Assembly: GCF_014352875.1 (NCBI RefSeq)
Contig: NZ_CP060695.1
Coordinates: forward strand, 527,501-591,500
Origin: Polaribacter pectinis
GTDB taxonomy: Bacteria; Bacteroidota; Bacteroidia; Flavobacteriales; Flavobacteriaceae
Direction: 5' to 3'
Length of the DNA stretch: 64,000 nucleotides
The notes beneath the pieces were generated by a model. It worked only from the letters and a program-made list of their open reading frames with translations, searched no databases and was not told the origin of the DNA. Of the stretch, positions 43,082 to 52,569 are shown in pieces; within the stretch, counting starts at the first letter, position 1; every line of letters begins with the position of its first letter. A program made the translations under genes and the position numbers.

Positions 43082-43964
43082 ACTTATTTTCCTTTTTAGT
43101 TTAATATTTACAATTTCAAGTATTAATTCGCAAGAATTAAACTGTTTAGTTACAGTAAATTCAGAACAAGTTGCAGGTTCAAATAAGCAAGTTTTTAATA
43201 CTTTACAACAGTCTTTAACAGAATATTTAAACCAAACTAAATGGACAAATAAGACCGTAAAACCAGAAGAAAGGATTGATTGTGCAATGACAATTATAAT
43301 TACTTCTAGAGACGCTAATAACTTTAAAGCAACTTTACAAGTACAATCTACAAGACCTGTTTTTGGTTCTAGTTATGCATCACCAATTTTAAATATAAAA
43401 GACAATGAATTTAACTTTAAGTATAATGAGTTCGATCCTTTAATTTATAATAAAAACTCTTTTGATAGCAATTTAGTTTCTACAATTGTTTTTTATGTGA
43501 ATGTTATTTTAGGTGCAGATGCAGATACATTTTCTAAATATGGTGGAGAAAGTCATTTAAAAGAAGCGCAAAATGTAATGTTACAAGCGCAACAAAGTGG
43601 TTTGTCTTCTTGGCAGAATGTTGTAGGTAAACAAAACCGTTATTTATTGATAGATAATATGTTATCTCCTAAATTGAAAAACTATAGGAATGTAATGTAT
43701 ACATACCATAGAAATGGGTTAGATGAGTTTCTTTCAAATAAAAATATAGCCAAACAAAGTTTAGAAGATTCAGTTTTATCTATGGAAAACATATATAATA
43801 AAACCGTAGGTAATTATCTAATAAGGCTCTTTTTTGATGCAAAGGCAGATGAAATTGTAAACATCTATTCAGATGGACCAAAAACTAGAAATATTTCTAG
43901 GTTAACAGAGGTTTTAAGAAAAATTTCTCCTAACAATAATAGTAAGTGGAAAAACATTAAGTAG
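43074..43964 (+). CDS. DUF4835 family secreted protein
   Basis: A 296-residue protein with a signal peptide (LIFLFSLIFTISSINS, cut before QELNC). It contains ELNCLVTVNSEQVAGSNKQV and FEFKYNEFDPLIYN-like INFKYNEFDPLIYNKNSF stretches typical of DUF4835. It is conserved beside coaBC and recN in flavobacteria. The role is unknown; the product is probably periplasmic. Its TAG stop is part of the following terminator stem. Confidence 0.85.
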   Translation: MRKLIFLFSLIFTISSINSQELNCLVTVNSEQVAGSNKQVFNTLQQSLTEYLNQTKWTNKTVKPEERIDCAMTIIITSRDANNFKATLQVQSTRPVFGSSYASPILNIKDNEFNFKYNEFDPLIYNKNSFDSNLVSTIVFYVNVILGADADTFSKYGGESHLKEAQNVMLQAQQSGLSSWQNVVGKQNRYLLIDNMLSPKLKNYRNVMYTYHRNGLDEFLSNKNIAKQSLEDSVLSMENIYNKTVGNYLIRLFFDAKADEIVNIYSDGPKTRNISRLTEVLRKISPNNNSKWKNIK

Positions 43965-43989
43965 AATTCTTAATTCTACTTTGTTTTTT
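43960..43989 (+). terminator. Terminator overlapping the DUF4835 stop
   Basis: AGTAGAATT (43960-43968) pairs with AATTCTACT (43972-43980) around CTT, followed by TTGTTTTTT. The stop codon of the gene lies in the left arm. Confidence 0.75.
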
Positions 43990-44042
43990 ACTATTATTTC
44001 TAATTTAAAATAGCTACTTTTATTCTTTAAAAATTAGAGAAT

Positions 44043-45695
44043 TTGCTAACACAACTTTCCATAAACAACTACGCATTAATCGATTCATTATCAATTGATT
44101 TCTCTTCGGGTTTATCCATAATTACGGGTGAAACAGGAGCAGGTAAATCTATACTTTTAGGAGCTTTAGGTTTGGTTTTAGGAAACAGAGCAGATTTGTC
44201 TTCTTTAAAAGATACTTCGCAAAAATGTATAGTAGAGGCCAAAATGGCAATTGCAAATTACAATTTAGAAGATTTTTTTAATGAAGTAGATTTAGATTAC
44301 GAAGCAGAAACCATTATTAGAAGAGAAATTCTTCCTTCTGGTAAGTCGCGTGCTTTTGTAAATGATACGCCTGTAAACTTATCCGTTTTAAACGAATTAA
44401 GAAATAAGTTGATTGATGTGCATTCGCAACATCAAACAATGGAATTGTCAGATAATGCTTTTCAATTTTCTATAATTGATGCTTTAGCAAATAATAAAAA
44501 GAAAATAGAATCTTACCAAAGAGGTTACTTACAATTACAGTATTTAGAAAAAGAGCTTAAAGAATTAGAAAGAATTCAAAAAGAGGCAAATCAGCAATAC
44601 GATTATAATTTGCATTTGTTTAAAGAATTGGAGGAAGCAAATTTAAAGGCTGATGAGCAAGAAGATTTAGAAGAAAGATTAGAGAAGTTAAATAATATTG
44701 AAGATATTAAAACAAACTTATCTGAAGCGTTAGAAATCTCTATTAATGAGGAAATAGGAATTCAGAATTTGCTAAACACATTAGAAAATAGGTTGTCTAA
44801 AATAGCTTCTTTTTCTAAAGAATACCAACAAATATCAGAAAGAATAACTTCTGTAAAAATAGAAATAGACGATGTTGTTGCAGAATTAGAAGATGCAAAT
44901 GAAAATGTAGATTTCAACCCTAATGAAGCTGAAGAAATTAACGATAGATTGCAATTAATCTATAATTTACAAAAGAAACATACAGTAGGTACTATTGAAG
45001 AACTGTTGGTGGTTTTTGAAGAATTATCAGATAAAGTACAACAAGTAGAATCTGCAGAAGACACAATCAATAAGAAGAAACAAGAAATTCATTCAGTTTC
45101 AGAAAAACTAGACAAAGTTGCCGATTTAATTACAAAATCTAGAACAACTGCAATTCCAAAATTAACCAAAGAATTAGAAAGTTTATTGGCGGATTTAGGG
45201 ATGCAAAACGCACGTTTTTCAATAAAAGTAAAACAAACTATTATTTATTTCCCTAATGGAAAAGACAATTTAGAGTTTCTATTTTCAGCAAATAAAGGTG
45301 GTAATTTTGGCGAGCTTAAAAAAGTAGCTTCAGGTGGAGAATTGTCAAGAATAATGCTGGCAGTAAAGAAAGTATTGTCAGAAAACATTCATTTGCCAAC
45401 TATTATTTTCGATGAAATTGATACAGGAGTTTCTGGTGAAGTTTCCAACAAAATAGCAGCAATTATGCAACAAATGAGCAATCATATGCAAGTTGTTGCA
45501 ATTACGCATTTACCACAAATTGCAGCAAAAGGTAACAACCATTACAAAGTTTATAAAGAAGAAATAAAAGGAATTACAACCACCAATTTAAAACAACTTT
45601 CCAATGAAGAAAGGATTGTTGAGATTGCAGAAATGTTAAGTGGAAAAGATATTTCAGATTCAGCTTTAACGCACGCAAAAGAATTGTTAGGTTAG
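44043..45695 (+). CDS. recN: DNA repair ATPase RecN
   Basis: A 550-residue SMC-like protein for double-strand-break repair. Walker A GETGAGKSILLGAL lies near residue 31, a coiled coil occupies roughly residues 150-370, and the C-terminal lobe has ASGGELSRIMLAVKKVL and TIIFDEIDTGVSGEV. The start is TTG at 44043, matching the conserved LTQLSINNYALIDSL opening; no ATG is suitably placed. The stop touches a family B repeat. Confidence 0.95.
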   Translation: MLTQLSINNYALIDSLSIDFSSGLSIITGETGAGKSILLGALGLVLGNRADLSSLKDTSQKCIVEAKMAIANYNLEDFFNEVDLDYEAETIIRREILPSGKSRAFVNDTPVNLSVLNELRNKLIDVHSQHQTMELSDNAFQFSIIDALANNKKKIESYQRGYLQLQYLEKELKELERIQKEANQQYDYNLHLFKELEEANLKADEQEDLEERLEKLNNIEDIKTNLSEALEISINEEIGIQNLLNTLENRLSKIASFSKEYQQISERITSVKIEIDDVVAELEDANENVDFNPNEAEEINDRLQLIYNLQKKHTVGTIEELLVVFEELSDKVQQVESAEDTINKKKQEIHSVSEKLDKVADLITKSRTTAIPKLTKELESLLADLGMQNARFSIKVKQTIIYFPNGKDNLEFLFSANKGGNFGELKKVASGGELSRIMLAVKKVLSENIHLPTIIFDEIDTGVSGEVSNKIAAIMQQMSNHMQVVAITHLPQIAAKGNNHYKVYKEEIKGITTTNLKQLSNEERIVEIAEMLSGKDISDSALTHAKELLG

Positions 45696-45791
45696 AAGCT
45701 ATTTCCTGCTTTCACTACTCGCTTTTTTTGCAAGAAAAATGCAAAAAAGAGCTCAAACAAACCGTTCAATCAGGGCTAAACTTGTTTGCAA
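45695..45791 (-). repeat. Structured intergenic repeat, family B, copy 2
   Basis: Reverse-oriented copy of 7622-7726, beginning on the last base of the recN stop. The inner stem here is GCTTTTTTTGCA with TGCAAAAAAGAGC around AGAAAAA. Compared with copy 1 both arms of the inner stem have changed while remaining able to pair. Confidence 0.75.
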
Positions 45792-45904
45792 ACTTTCAGA
45801 TAAACCAATTATTAAATTATATTTTAAAGTTGAAAGGGTAAAATAAGTCCATTCAACTTTTTTAATTTCACTACTTTTGAATTCAGAAACCAGAACAAAG
45901 AACT

Positions 45905-46867
45905 TTGAACCTAAATTTCTCCATAATAATTCCCGTTTACAATCGTCCACAAGAAATAGACGAGTTATTAGAAAGTCTTACAAAACAAGATTTTTCTGAT
46001 GCTTTCGAAGTTTTAATAATTGAAGATGGTTCAGAAAATTCTTCAAAAGAAATTGTAAATAAATATAATAATCAGCTTGATTTAAAATATTATTTCAAGG
46101 AAAACAGTGGAGCAGGAGCAAGCAGAAATTTTGGAATGGAAAAAGCTTCTGGAAGCTATTTTATCATTTTAGATTCAGATGTTATTGTTCCAACCCAATA
46201 TTTATCGGAAGTTAAAAAAGCTTTAGAAATTAATTATACAGATGCTTTTGGTGGGCCAGATGCTGCACATAAAAGTTTTACATCTTTGCAAAAAGCAATT
46301 AACTATTCTATGACTTCCGTTTTAACAACAGGTGGAATTCGTGGAAAGAAAAAAGGAGTTGGTAAATTTCAACCAAGAAGTTTTAATCTTGGCATGTCTA
46401 AAAAAGCATTTAAAAAAACAAAAGGTTTTTCTAAAATGAAAAACGGAGAAGATATCGATTTAACTTTTAGACTTTGGGAAAATGAATTCGAAACACAGTT
46501 GATAGAAAAAGCATTTGTGTATCATAAACGTAGAAGTACAATTCAGCAATTTTTTAAACAGACTTTTGGTTTTGGAACAGCAAGGCCTTTATTAAATAAA
46601 AAATATCCAGAAACAGCAAAACTGACGTATTGGTTTCCAAGTATATTTATAATCGGATTCGATTTAAGTATAATTGCTGCAATTTTTGGCTACAATCAGC
46701 TTTTATATTTCTACGGTTTTTACTTTTTACTAATCTTTGTAGATTCTTTATTTCAAAATAAAAATTTATACGTTTCTTTTTTGAGTATGATTACTTCATT
46801 AACCCAATTTTTAGGTTACGGATTAGGCTTTTTAGAGTCTCAATTTTATCCGAAGAAAGACAATTAA
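45905..46867 (+). CDS. Glycosyltransferase family 2
   Basis: A 320-residue enzyme with a GT-A fold. LNFSIIIPVYNRPQEIDELL begins the nucleotide-sugar site, VLIIEDGS and FIILDSDVIV supply Asp residues, and FSKMKNGEDIDLTFRL is the acceptor motif. Two or three membrane helices lie at the C-terminus (FIIGFDLSIIAAIFGY, FYFLLIFVDSLF). It should add sugar to an envelope glycan from the cytoplasmic face. The start is TTG at 45905. The stop overlaps the convergent mazG stop. Confidence 0.88.
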   Translation: MNLNFSIIIPVYNRPQEIDELLESLTKQDFSDAFEVLIIEDGSENSSKEIVNKYNNQLDLKYYFKENSGAGASRNFGMEKASGSYFIILDSDVIVPTQYLSEVKKALEINYTDAFGGPDAAHKSFTSLQKAINYSMTSVLTTGGIRGKKKGVGKFQPRSFNLGMSKKAFKKTKGFSKMKNGEDIDLTFRLWENEFETQLIEKAFVYHKRRSTIQQFFKQTFGFGTARPLLNKKYPETAKLTYWFPSIFIIGFDLSIIAAIFGYNQLLYFYGFYFLLIFVDSLFQNKNLYVSFLSMITSLTQFLGYGLGFLESQFYPKKDN

Positions 46868-47643
46868 CGAAAGAATTTTTTAGATTCTTCCCAATAAACA
46901 TCCATTTCGGTTAAGGACATGTCTGCAAGTTGTTTTCCTTCTTTTTTAGCAGCTTTTTCTAGATATTGAAAACGATTTATAAATTTCTTATTCGTTTTTT
47001 CTAAAGCATTTTCGGGATTTACACCTATAAAACGAGCGTAGTTTATCATAGAAAATAAAACATCGCCGAATTCTTTTTCGGTATTTTCTTTATTACCAGC
47101 TTTAATTTCTTCGTTTAATTCAGAAAGTTCTTCTTGTACTTTTTCCCAAACTTGTTGTGGTACTTCCCAATCGAAACCTACACCAGCAACTTTTTCTTGA
47201 ATTCTACTAGCTTTAACAACAGCAGGTAAACTTTTAGGAACTCCTTCTAGAACAGATTCTTTTCCTTCTTTTAGTTTTAATTGTTCCCAATTACGTTTAA
47301 CTTCTTCTTCATTTTCAACAATAACATCTCCATAAATATGAGGATGTCTATCTATTAATTTATCAGAAATTGAATTGGCAACATCAGCAATATCGAAAGC
47401 TTTTTTCTCGCTTCCAATTTTTGCATAAAAAACGATGTGCAAAAGCACATCGCCTAATTCTTTTTTTATTTCTTGTAAATCGTTGTCTAGAATAGCGTCT
47501 GCAAGCTCATACGTTTCTTCAATTGTTAAATGACGTAAGCTTTCTAATGTTTGTTTTTTATCCCAAGGACACTGCTCTCGAAGCTCGTCCATAATATCTA
47601 ACAAACGATTAAAAGCGGCTAATTGTTCTTTTCTAGAGTTCAT
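46864..47643 (-). CDS. mazG: Nucleoside triphosphate pyrophosphohydrolase MazG
   Basis: A 259-residue protein with two MazG domains, each with an EExxE-type magnesium site: LRHLTIEETYELADAI plus KKELGDVLLHIVF in the first half and ENTEKEFGDVLFSMINYARF in the second. It hydrolyses NTPs to NMPs and clears abnormal nucleotides. It is convergent with the glycosyltransferase and shares its TTAA stop site. Confidence 0.93.
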   Translation of the reverse strand: MNSRKEQLAAFNRLLDIMDELREQCPWDKKQTLESLRHLTIEETYELADAILDNDLQEIKKELGDVLLHIVFYAKIGSEKKAFDIADVANSISDKLIDRHPHIYGDVIVENEEEVKRNWEQLKLKEGKESVLEGVPKSLPAVVKASRIQEKVAGVGFDWEVPQQVWEKVQEELSELNEEIKAGNKENTEKEFGDVLFSMINYARFIGVNPENALEKTNKKFINRFQYLEKAAKKEGKQLADMSLTEMDVYWEESKKFFR

Positions 47644-47726
47644 TATTTTGAGTTACAAAGCAATTATTACCAAAGATAAAAGCCGTAAATTTTTCGTTTT
47701 AAAAAACTTACAACTGGTTCTTAAAA

Positions 47727-48152
47727 CTATTTAACTTCTTCAGAATTTTCTTCTGCTGGCGCTTCAATTTTAGTAAAATCCATTCCAGCTTTTACTAAAA
47801 GATTATACCACTGAATTACTTTCTTAATGTTAGAAGTATACACACGTTCATCATCGTAATTTGGTAAAATTTCTAGAAAAAATGCTTCTAATTTTTTGCC
47901 ACTTTCTTTATGAGAAATTGCTTCTTTACCTACAGTTTTTGCTGAAATAGCTTTAAAAACATCTAACAATGGCATGTCTTCTTCGTAGGTGTAAATTGCA
48001 ATATTTTCTAACAAACTAACATTTTGTGTAGTGTTAATTGCTAAACGTTTTTTGTCTGCTAAAGCTTCTACAATAATAGCATTTTTAGATTGAGAAACTA
48101 CTTGGTATAAACCTGGTTTTGCTGTAACAGCAATAATTTTATTAAATTCCAT
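47727..48152 (-). CDS. DUF5606 family protein
   Basis: A 141-residue soluble protein. FNKIIAVTAKPGLYQVVSQS and ALADKKRLAINTTQNVSLLE are characteristic of DUF5606, a Bacteroidota family of unknown function with an SH3-like N-terminal part. It lies in the run ruvX-def-DUF5606-mazG, the common order in flavobacteria, 27 bases behind def. Confidence 0.82.
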   Translation of the reverse strand: MEFNKIIAVTAKPGLYQVVSQSKNAIIVEALADKKRLAINTTQNVSLLENIAIYTYEEDMPLLDVFKAISAKTVGKEAISHKESGKKLEAFFLEILPNYDDERVYTSNIKKVIQWYNLLVKAGMDFTKIEAPAEENSEEVK

Positions 48153-48179
48153 TTGTATATTTTTTTGTCTTTTTTAAGA

Positions 48180-48770
48180 CTATTTACCTTTTTTTAAATT
48201 TGGAAAACGCATTCTGTAATCTGCTCTAATTTTTCCTTTTGAAATATTTTCTAATTTCTTTTTTATCAACCTTTTCTTTAAAGTAGAAAGTTTGTCTGTA
48301 AACAAAACACCTTCAATATGGTCATATTCATGTTGAAAAACTCTGGCTGCTAAACCGTCTAAAACTTCTGTATGTTTTTTAAAATCTTCATCTTGATACT
48401 CAATTGTAATTTTTGGTTGACGAAAAACGTCTTCTCTAACATCAGGAATACTTAAACATCCTTCATTAAAAGCCCATTCATCACCTTCTTCTTTTACAAT
48501 TTGCGCGTTTATAAAAACTTTATTAAAATTTTTTAAAACTTCTCTGTCTTCATCTGATAATTCCTCATCATCAGCAAAAGGAGATGCGTCAATTAAAAAC
48601 AAACGAATGGCTTTACCAATTTGTGGGGCAGCCAAACCAACACCAGAAGCATTGTACATGGTTTCTTTCATGTTAGCAATTAACTTTTCTAAATCTGGAT
48701 AATCTGCATCTATTTCTACACACATTTTGCGTAAAACAGGATCTCCATAAGCAACAACTGGTAATATCAT
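48180..48770 (-). CDS. def: Peptide deformylase
   Basis: It removes the formyl group from the first methionine of new proteins. All three motifs are intact: GVGLAAPQIG (residues 43-52), EGCLSIP (Cys105) and HEYDH (147-151), which bind the metal. Length 196 is normal. An acidic loop (FADDEELSDEDRE) near residue 70 is typical of Bacteroidota forms. Confidence 0.96.
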   Translation of the reverse strand: MILPVVAYGDPVLRKMCVEIDADYPDLEKLIANMKETMYNASGVGLAAPQIGKAIRLFLIDASPFADDEELSDEDREVLKNFNKVFINAQIVKEEGDEWAFNEGCLSIPDVREDVFRQPKITIEYQDEDFKKHTEVLDGLAARVFQHEYDHIEGVLFTDKLSTLKKRLIKKKLENISKGKIRADYRMRFPNLKKGK

Positions 48771-48824
48771 TTAATATTCATTTTAAAGGAATGCAAAAAT
48801 ACAAAGATTGTAGGTTGTAGAAAA

Positions 48825-49235
48825 TTATTTGCTATATAAATACGACTGCAAAATAATTGTTGCACTGATTTCATCTACCATTGCTTTATTTCTACGTTGT
48901 TTTTTCTTCATTCCACTATCTATCATTGTTTGAAAAGCCATTTTAGAAGTAAAGCGCTCATCAATTCTTATTATTGGAATTTGTGGAATTTGTTTTTCAA
49001 GTTTTTTTAAGAAAGGAAGAATCAATGCTTCACTTTCACTGTCAGAATTATCCATTTGTTTCGGTTTACCAACTAAAAATAATTCTACTTTTTCTTTTGT
49101 AGTATATTCTTTTAAAAACGGAATTAATTCTTCTGTATTAACTGTTGTTAAGCCAGATGCAATTATTTGCATTTCATCTGTAACAGCTATTCCTGTCCTT
49201 TTTTTTCCAAAATCTATTGCTAAAATTCTAGCCAT
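48825..49235 (-). CDS. ruvX: Holliday-junction resolvase-like protein RuvX/YqgF
   Basis: A 136-residue RNase-H-fold protein. MARILAIDFGKKRTGIAVTD carries the first catalytic Asp, and RIDERFTSKMAFQTMI the later acidic site. Members act in rRNA 5' end maturation and possibly in junction resolution. It is the first gene of the ruvX-def-DUF5606-mazG run. Confidence 0.92.
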   Translation of the reverse strand: MARILAIDFGKKRTGIAVTDEMQIIASGLTTVNTEELIPFLKEYTTKEKVELFLVGKPKQMDNSDSESEALILPFLKKLEKQIPQIPIIRIDERFTSKMAFQTMIDSGMKKKQRRNKAMVDEISATIILQSYLYSK

Positions 49236-49328
49236 TTACAATTGTTTTTGCAAAAATACGTTTTTTAAACAAAGCAGAAATATCTGTTTAAAAAATGTAT
49301 CTTCGCTTTCTATTTTTACAGATACATT

Positions 49329-49336
49329 TATATTTG
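49329..49336 (+). promoter_or_regulatory. -7 element (TATATTTG) of dapD
   Basis: Exact TAnnTTTG match 19 bases before the dapD ATG. A TTTC at the -33 distance is only a partial match. Confidence 0.5.
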
Positions 49337-49355
49337 CAGAAATTAATTTATTACA

Positions 49356-50171
49356 ATGAAAGATATTAGAGAAATTATAGAATCAGCTTGGGAAAACCGT
49401 GAGTTATTAAAAGAACAAAACACGATAGATACCATTAGAAAAGTAGTTGATTTATTAGATAAAGGAGAATTAAGAGTTGCAGAACCAACAACTGATGGTT
49501 GGCAAGTAAATGAATGGGTTAAAAAAGCGGTTGTTTTATATTTCCCAATTCAAAAAATGGAAACTTTAGAAGCTGGTATTTTTGAATATCATGATAAAAT
49601 TCCTTTGAAAAGAAATTTTGCAGAAAGAGGAATTAGAGTAGTGCCAAATGCAGTTGCAAGACATGGAGCATATATTTCTGCAGGAACTATTTTAATGCCA
49701 AGTTATGTAAATATTGGTGCTTATGTAGATGAAGGAACTATGGTAGATACTTGGGCTACAGTTGGTTCTTGTGCACAAATTGGTAAAAATGTACACCTTT
49801 CTGGTGGAGTTGGAATTGGTGGTGTTTTAGAACCATTACAAGCTGCACCAGTAATTATAGAAGATGGTGCTTTTATTGGCTCTAGATGTATTGTTGTTGA
49901 AGGAGTAAGAGTAGAAAAAGAAGCAGTTTTAGGTGCAAATGTTGTATTAACTATGAGCACAAAAATAATTGATGTTACTGGAGATGAACCTATTGAAATG
50001 AAAGGAAGAGTCCCTGCAAGATCTGTAGTAATCCCAGGAAGTTACACGAAGAAATTTGCAGCAGGAGAGTACAATGTACCTTGTGCATTAATTATTGGAA
50101 AAAGAAAAGAGAGTACAAATAAGAAAACATCTTTAAACGATGCTTTACGTGAATATGACGTAGCCGTATAA
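49356..50171 (+). CDS. dapD: Tetrahydrodipicolinate N-succinyltransferase
   Basis: The 271-residue enzyme succinylates tetrahydrodipicolinate on the way to diaminopimelate. A left-handed beta-helix of hexapeptide repeats runs from about residue 105 to 210, with VNIGAYVDEGTMVDTWATVG (the substrate site) and GGVGIGGVLEPLQAAP. Together with dapA it shows the succinylase route. It begins a two-gene unit with a glycosyltransferase 13 bases downstream. Confidence 0.95.
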   Translation: MKDIREIIESAWENRELLKEQNTIDTIRKVVDLLDKGELRVAEPTTDGWQVNEWVKKAVVLYFPIQKMETLEAGIFEYHDKIPLKRNFAERGIRVVPNAVARHGAYISAGTILMPSYVNIGAYVDEGTMVDTWATVGSCAQIGKNVHLSGGVGIGGVLEPLQAAPVIIEDGAFIGSRCIVVEGVRVEKEAVLGANVVLTMSTKIIDVTGDEPIEMKGRVPARSVVIPGSYTKKFAAGEYNVPCALIIGKRKESTNKKTSLNDALREYDVAV

Positions 50172-50184
50172 GATTTAAAAATCT

Positions 50185-50940
50185 ATGACTAAAATTACCG
50201 CAATTATACCAACTCTAAATGAAGAAATTCATATTGCAGCAGCAATTGAATCTGTGAGTTTTGCTGATGAAATAATTGTGATTGATTCTTTTAGTACAGA
50301 TAAAACTATAGAAATAGCAGAGAAGTATAATGTAAAAATCATCAAGCGAAAGTTTGATGATTTTTCTTCTCAAAAAAACTTTGCTATTGAACAAGCTAAA
50401 AACGCTTGGATTTATATTTTAGATGCAGATGAAAGAGTAACTCCAGGGGTTAAGGACGAAATTTTAAAAGCGGTTAAAAAACCTAATGGTTTTGTTGGCT
50501 TTTATGTAAGAAGAACCTTCTATTTTTGTGGAAGAAAAGTAAACTACAGTGGTTTTCAAAGAGATAAAGTAATTCGTTTATTTTTAAAAGAAAATTGTAA
50601 ATATACTGGGCTTGTCCATGAAAAGATAGTTGCTAAAGGAGAAATTGGTTTTTTTAAAAATAAAATTGATCATTTTTCATACAGAAATTATGATCATTAT
50701 ATTTCTAAAATGAATCATTATGCTGCCATTAGAGCAAAAGAATTACATCAAAAAGGAAAAACTGTTAACATTTATCATGTAATGATAAAACCTGCAGCAA
50801 GATTTTTTATTCATTATATAATTAGGTTAGGTTTTTTAGATGGATTTACTGGTTTTTTAGTGGCAAAAACTCAAGCATATGGAGTTTTAACTAGATATAT
50901 TAAACTTTGGTTACTAAATAAAGGAATTAAAGAAAATTAA
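50185..50940 (+). CDS. Glycosyltransferase family 2 (WaaE/KdtX-like)
   Basis: A 251-residue GT2 enzyme. ITAIIPTLNEEIHIAAAIES, IIVIDSFSTDKTIEIAEKY, WIYILDADERV and GFYVRRTFYFCGRKV follow the pattern of lipopolysaccharide-core glucosyltransferases such as WaaE. A C-terminal amphipathic region may sit on the membrane. Its stop meets the convergent GT25 gene with a four-base overlap. Confidence 0.87.
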   Translation: MTKITAIIPTLNEEIHIAAAIESVSFADEIIVIDSFSTDKTIEIAEKYNVKIIKRKFDDFSSQKNFAIEQAKNAWIYILDADERVTPGVKDEILKAVKKPNGFVGFYVRRTFYFCGRKVNYSGFQRDKVIRLFLKENCKYTGLVHEKIVAKGEIGFFKNKIDHFSYRNYDHYISKMNHYAAIRAKELHQKGKTVNIYHVMIKPAARFFIHYIIRLGFLDGFTGFLVAKTQAYGVLTRYIKLWLLNKGIKEN

Positions 50941-51683
50941 TTTTTTTTGTAGAAAATATAATTTCTAACACATCTATTTAGTTTATAAGTAAATAAAGAT
51001 ATAATTTGCCAGAAAGGACGAATAATTTCTCTAATTACTTTTTTCCAAACAATCATATTGTTTTGTTGAATTGTACTTCCACCCATTTTCTTATCAATAC
51101 TTTCTACGTATTTTTTGTTAGTAGAATATAGCTTTACCTTGTGTTTATAAACATCTTGTTTCATAACATCAATAGGGGCATAGTAATCACTTAAATTATC
51201 AGATAGCTTTTTAGCTGCATTTCTACCAATAATTTGCCCAATCATTAAAACTGGTGGCATTAAGAATTTGGTAATTAAGTCATTTTTATTGAGTGAAAAG
51301 AACCCTTTTTTACCAGAAATATCTAAAAAATCGTCAATGGTTATTTGTTCTAAAAGTTGTTTTAAATCCGTAAAAAAATCTTTGTGAACTTCGGCATCAT
51401 CCTCTAAAACAATAGAGAAATCTTCTGGTTGTTTAGATAGAAAATCCCAAAGTTTAAAATGAGTTAAACAGATACCAATTTCACCATCATTTGGATACGG
51501 AAAATGAGCTAAAATTTTATGTTTACTTTTCTCATTTTTTAAAAGTGCTTTGTCTAGTTTTTTTCCATAAACTGCAGTAATTCTTGTTATTGGAATATTC
51601 AATTCTTTAAATTGATTTTCCATAAAGGTTCTTCTCTCAAGACTCTTATCTAGATTTATATAATATACTTTGTATGAACTCAT
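50937..51683 (-). CDS. Glycosyltransferase family 25
   Basis: A 248-residue protein that starts YKVYYINLDKSLERRTFMEN, the GT25 signature, with EIGICLTHFKLWDFL and the metal site FSIVLEDDAEV. GT25 enzymes add galactose or related sugars to lipo-oligosaccharide. It overlaps the fucosyltransferase upstream by four bases, so both are coupled. Confidence 0.9.
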   Translation of the reverse strand: MSSYKVYYINLDKSLERRTFMENQFKELNIPITRITAVYGKKLDKALLKNEKSKHKILAHFPYPNDGEIGICLTHFKLWDFLSKQPEDFSIVLEDDAEVHKDFFTDLKQLLEQITIDDFLDISGKKGFFSLNKNDLITKFLMPPVLMIGQIIGRNAAKKLSDNLSDYYAPIDVMKQDVYKHKVKLYSTNKKYVESIDKKMGGSTIQQNNMIVWKKVIREIIRPFWQIISLFTYKLNRCVRNYIFYKKN

Positions 51684-52483
51684 ATTTTAACCCAATTAGA
51701 GCAAGCAATCTCATTTTCTTTATCTACAAACCATTGTTTTGGCGCAATTACAGTTTTACTTTTGTGGTTGTTTAACCAAGCTCCCCACCAAGAAAAACTA
51801 CTATTTGCTGTAATGTTATTTTTGCACAAACTCATTAAATAGATGTCTTCATGAGGTATTGTTTTGTGTTCTATAAAAATAGCGTTTTCTATTTTTAAGT
51901 TTTCTTTTGTCCAAGCAATATCATCAGAAAAAATAAAAAAATGAGTATCTAAATTTTGTTTTAAAATTATTTCTATTGCTTCTTTATAATACTCTAAACT
52001 ACAAGTTCCATGTACGCTATTTGCTTTTTTATCAGTAATGTAATCTCCTCTTCTAATATGTAAAGAACAAGTGTTTTTATAAGATAAAATAGCGTCTACA
52101 TACTTTTTTGTTGAAGGAGCTATTTTTTGCTTAATCTTAAAATTCTTCAATAAAATTTCTCTAATTTCTAAAAAATATTTCTCTGTTTGAAAGTATCCTT
52201 TTACATATTCATTTCCTTTAAGAGAAAGCAAGTTTTTATCAAATAATAAACTTTTTTCTTTTAAAGATTTTTTAACACCAATTTTCCCTAGTAAAATAGG
52301 TAAAGTATCGGCAACATTAATGTCTATATTGAATTTATTTAATTGATAACCACCATGTAATTTGTATTTTTTAAATTTAGAAATATCTAATTTTACATTA
52401 AAACCTTTCTGTTCTAATGCTTTCGCATATGCGTATTGAAACATTTGATTTCCTAAACCACCAAGAATTCTAACAACAATCAT
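51680..52483 (-). CDS. Alpha-1,2-fucosyltransferase-like glycosyltransferase family 11
   Basis: A 267-residue enzyme. VVRILGGLGNQMFQYAYAKA is the GDP-binding start, CSLHIRRGDYI is the HxRRxDY motif and NNITANSSFSWWGAWL the third. Family 11 members move fucose (or a related deoxy-sugar) from GDP to galactose-type acceptors. With the GT25 partner it forms a two-gene insert on the opposite strand to the flanking dapD/GT2 and tsaC/cca units. Confidence 0.92.
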   Translation of the reverse strand: MIVVRILGGLGNQMFQYAYAKALEQKGFNVKLDISKFKKYKLHGGYQLNKFNIDINVADTLPILLGKIGVKKSLKEKSLLFDKNLLSLKGNEYVKGYFQTEKYFLEIREILLKNFKIKQKIAPSTKKYVDAILSYKNTCSLHIRRGDYITDKKANSVHGTCSLEYYKEAIEIILKQNLDTHFFIFSDDIAWTKENLKIENAIFIEHKTIPHEDIYLMSLCKNNITANSSFSWWGAWLNNHKSKTVIAPKQWFVDKENEIACSNWVKI

Positions 52484-52569
52484 TTTAGGTTTTTTCTATA
52501 AGAATATGGTATTTTTGTACCCGTTGTAAAAATACAATTTAATTGTTATAATAAAAGTTTGAAAATTAA

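Noticed and set aside
45753-45950. Short minus-strand frame between recN and the glycosyltransferase
   Set aside because: It runs through a family B repeat and into the glycosyltransferase gene; no protein features.
46864-46867. Regulatory meaning of the shared TTAA stop of convergent genes
   Set aside because: A palindromic TTAA serving both stops is common in compact AT-rich genomes.
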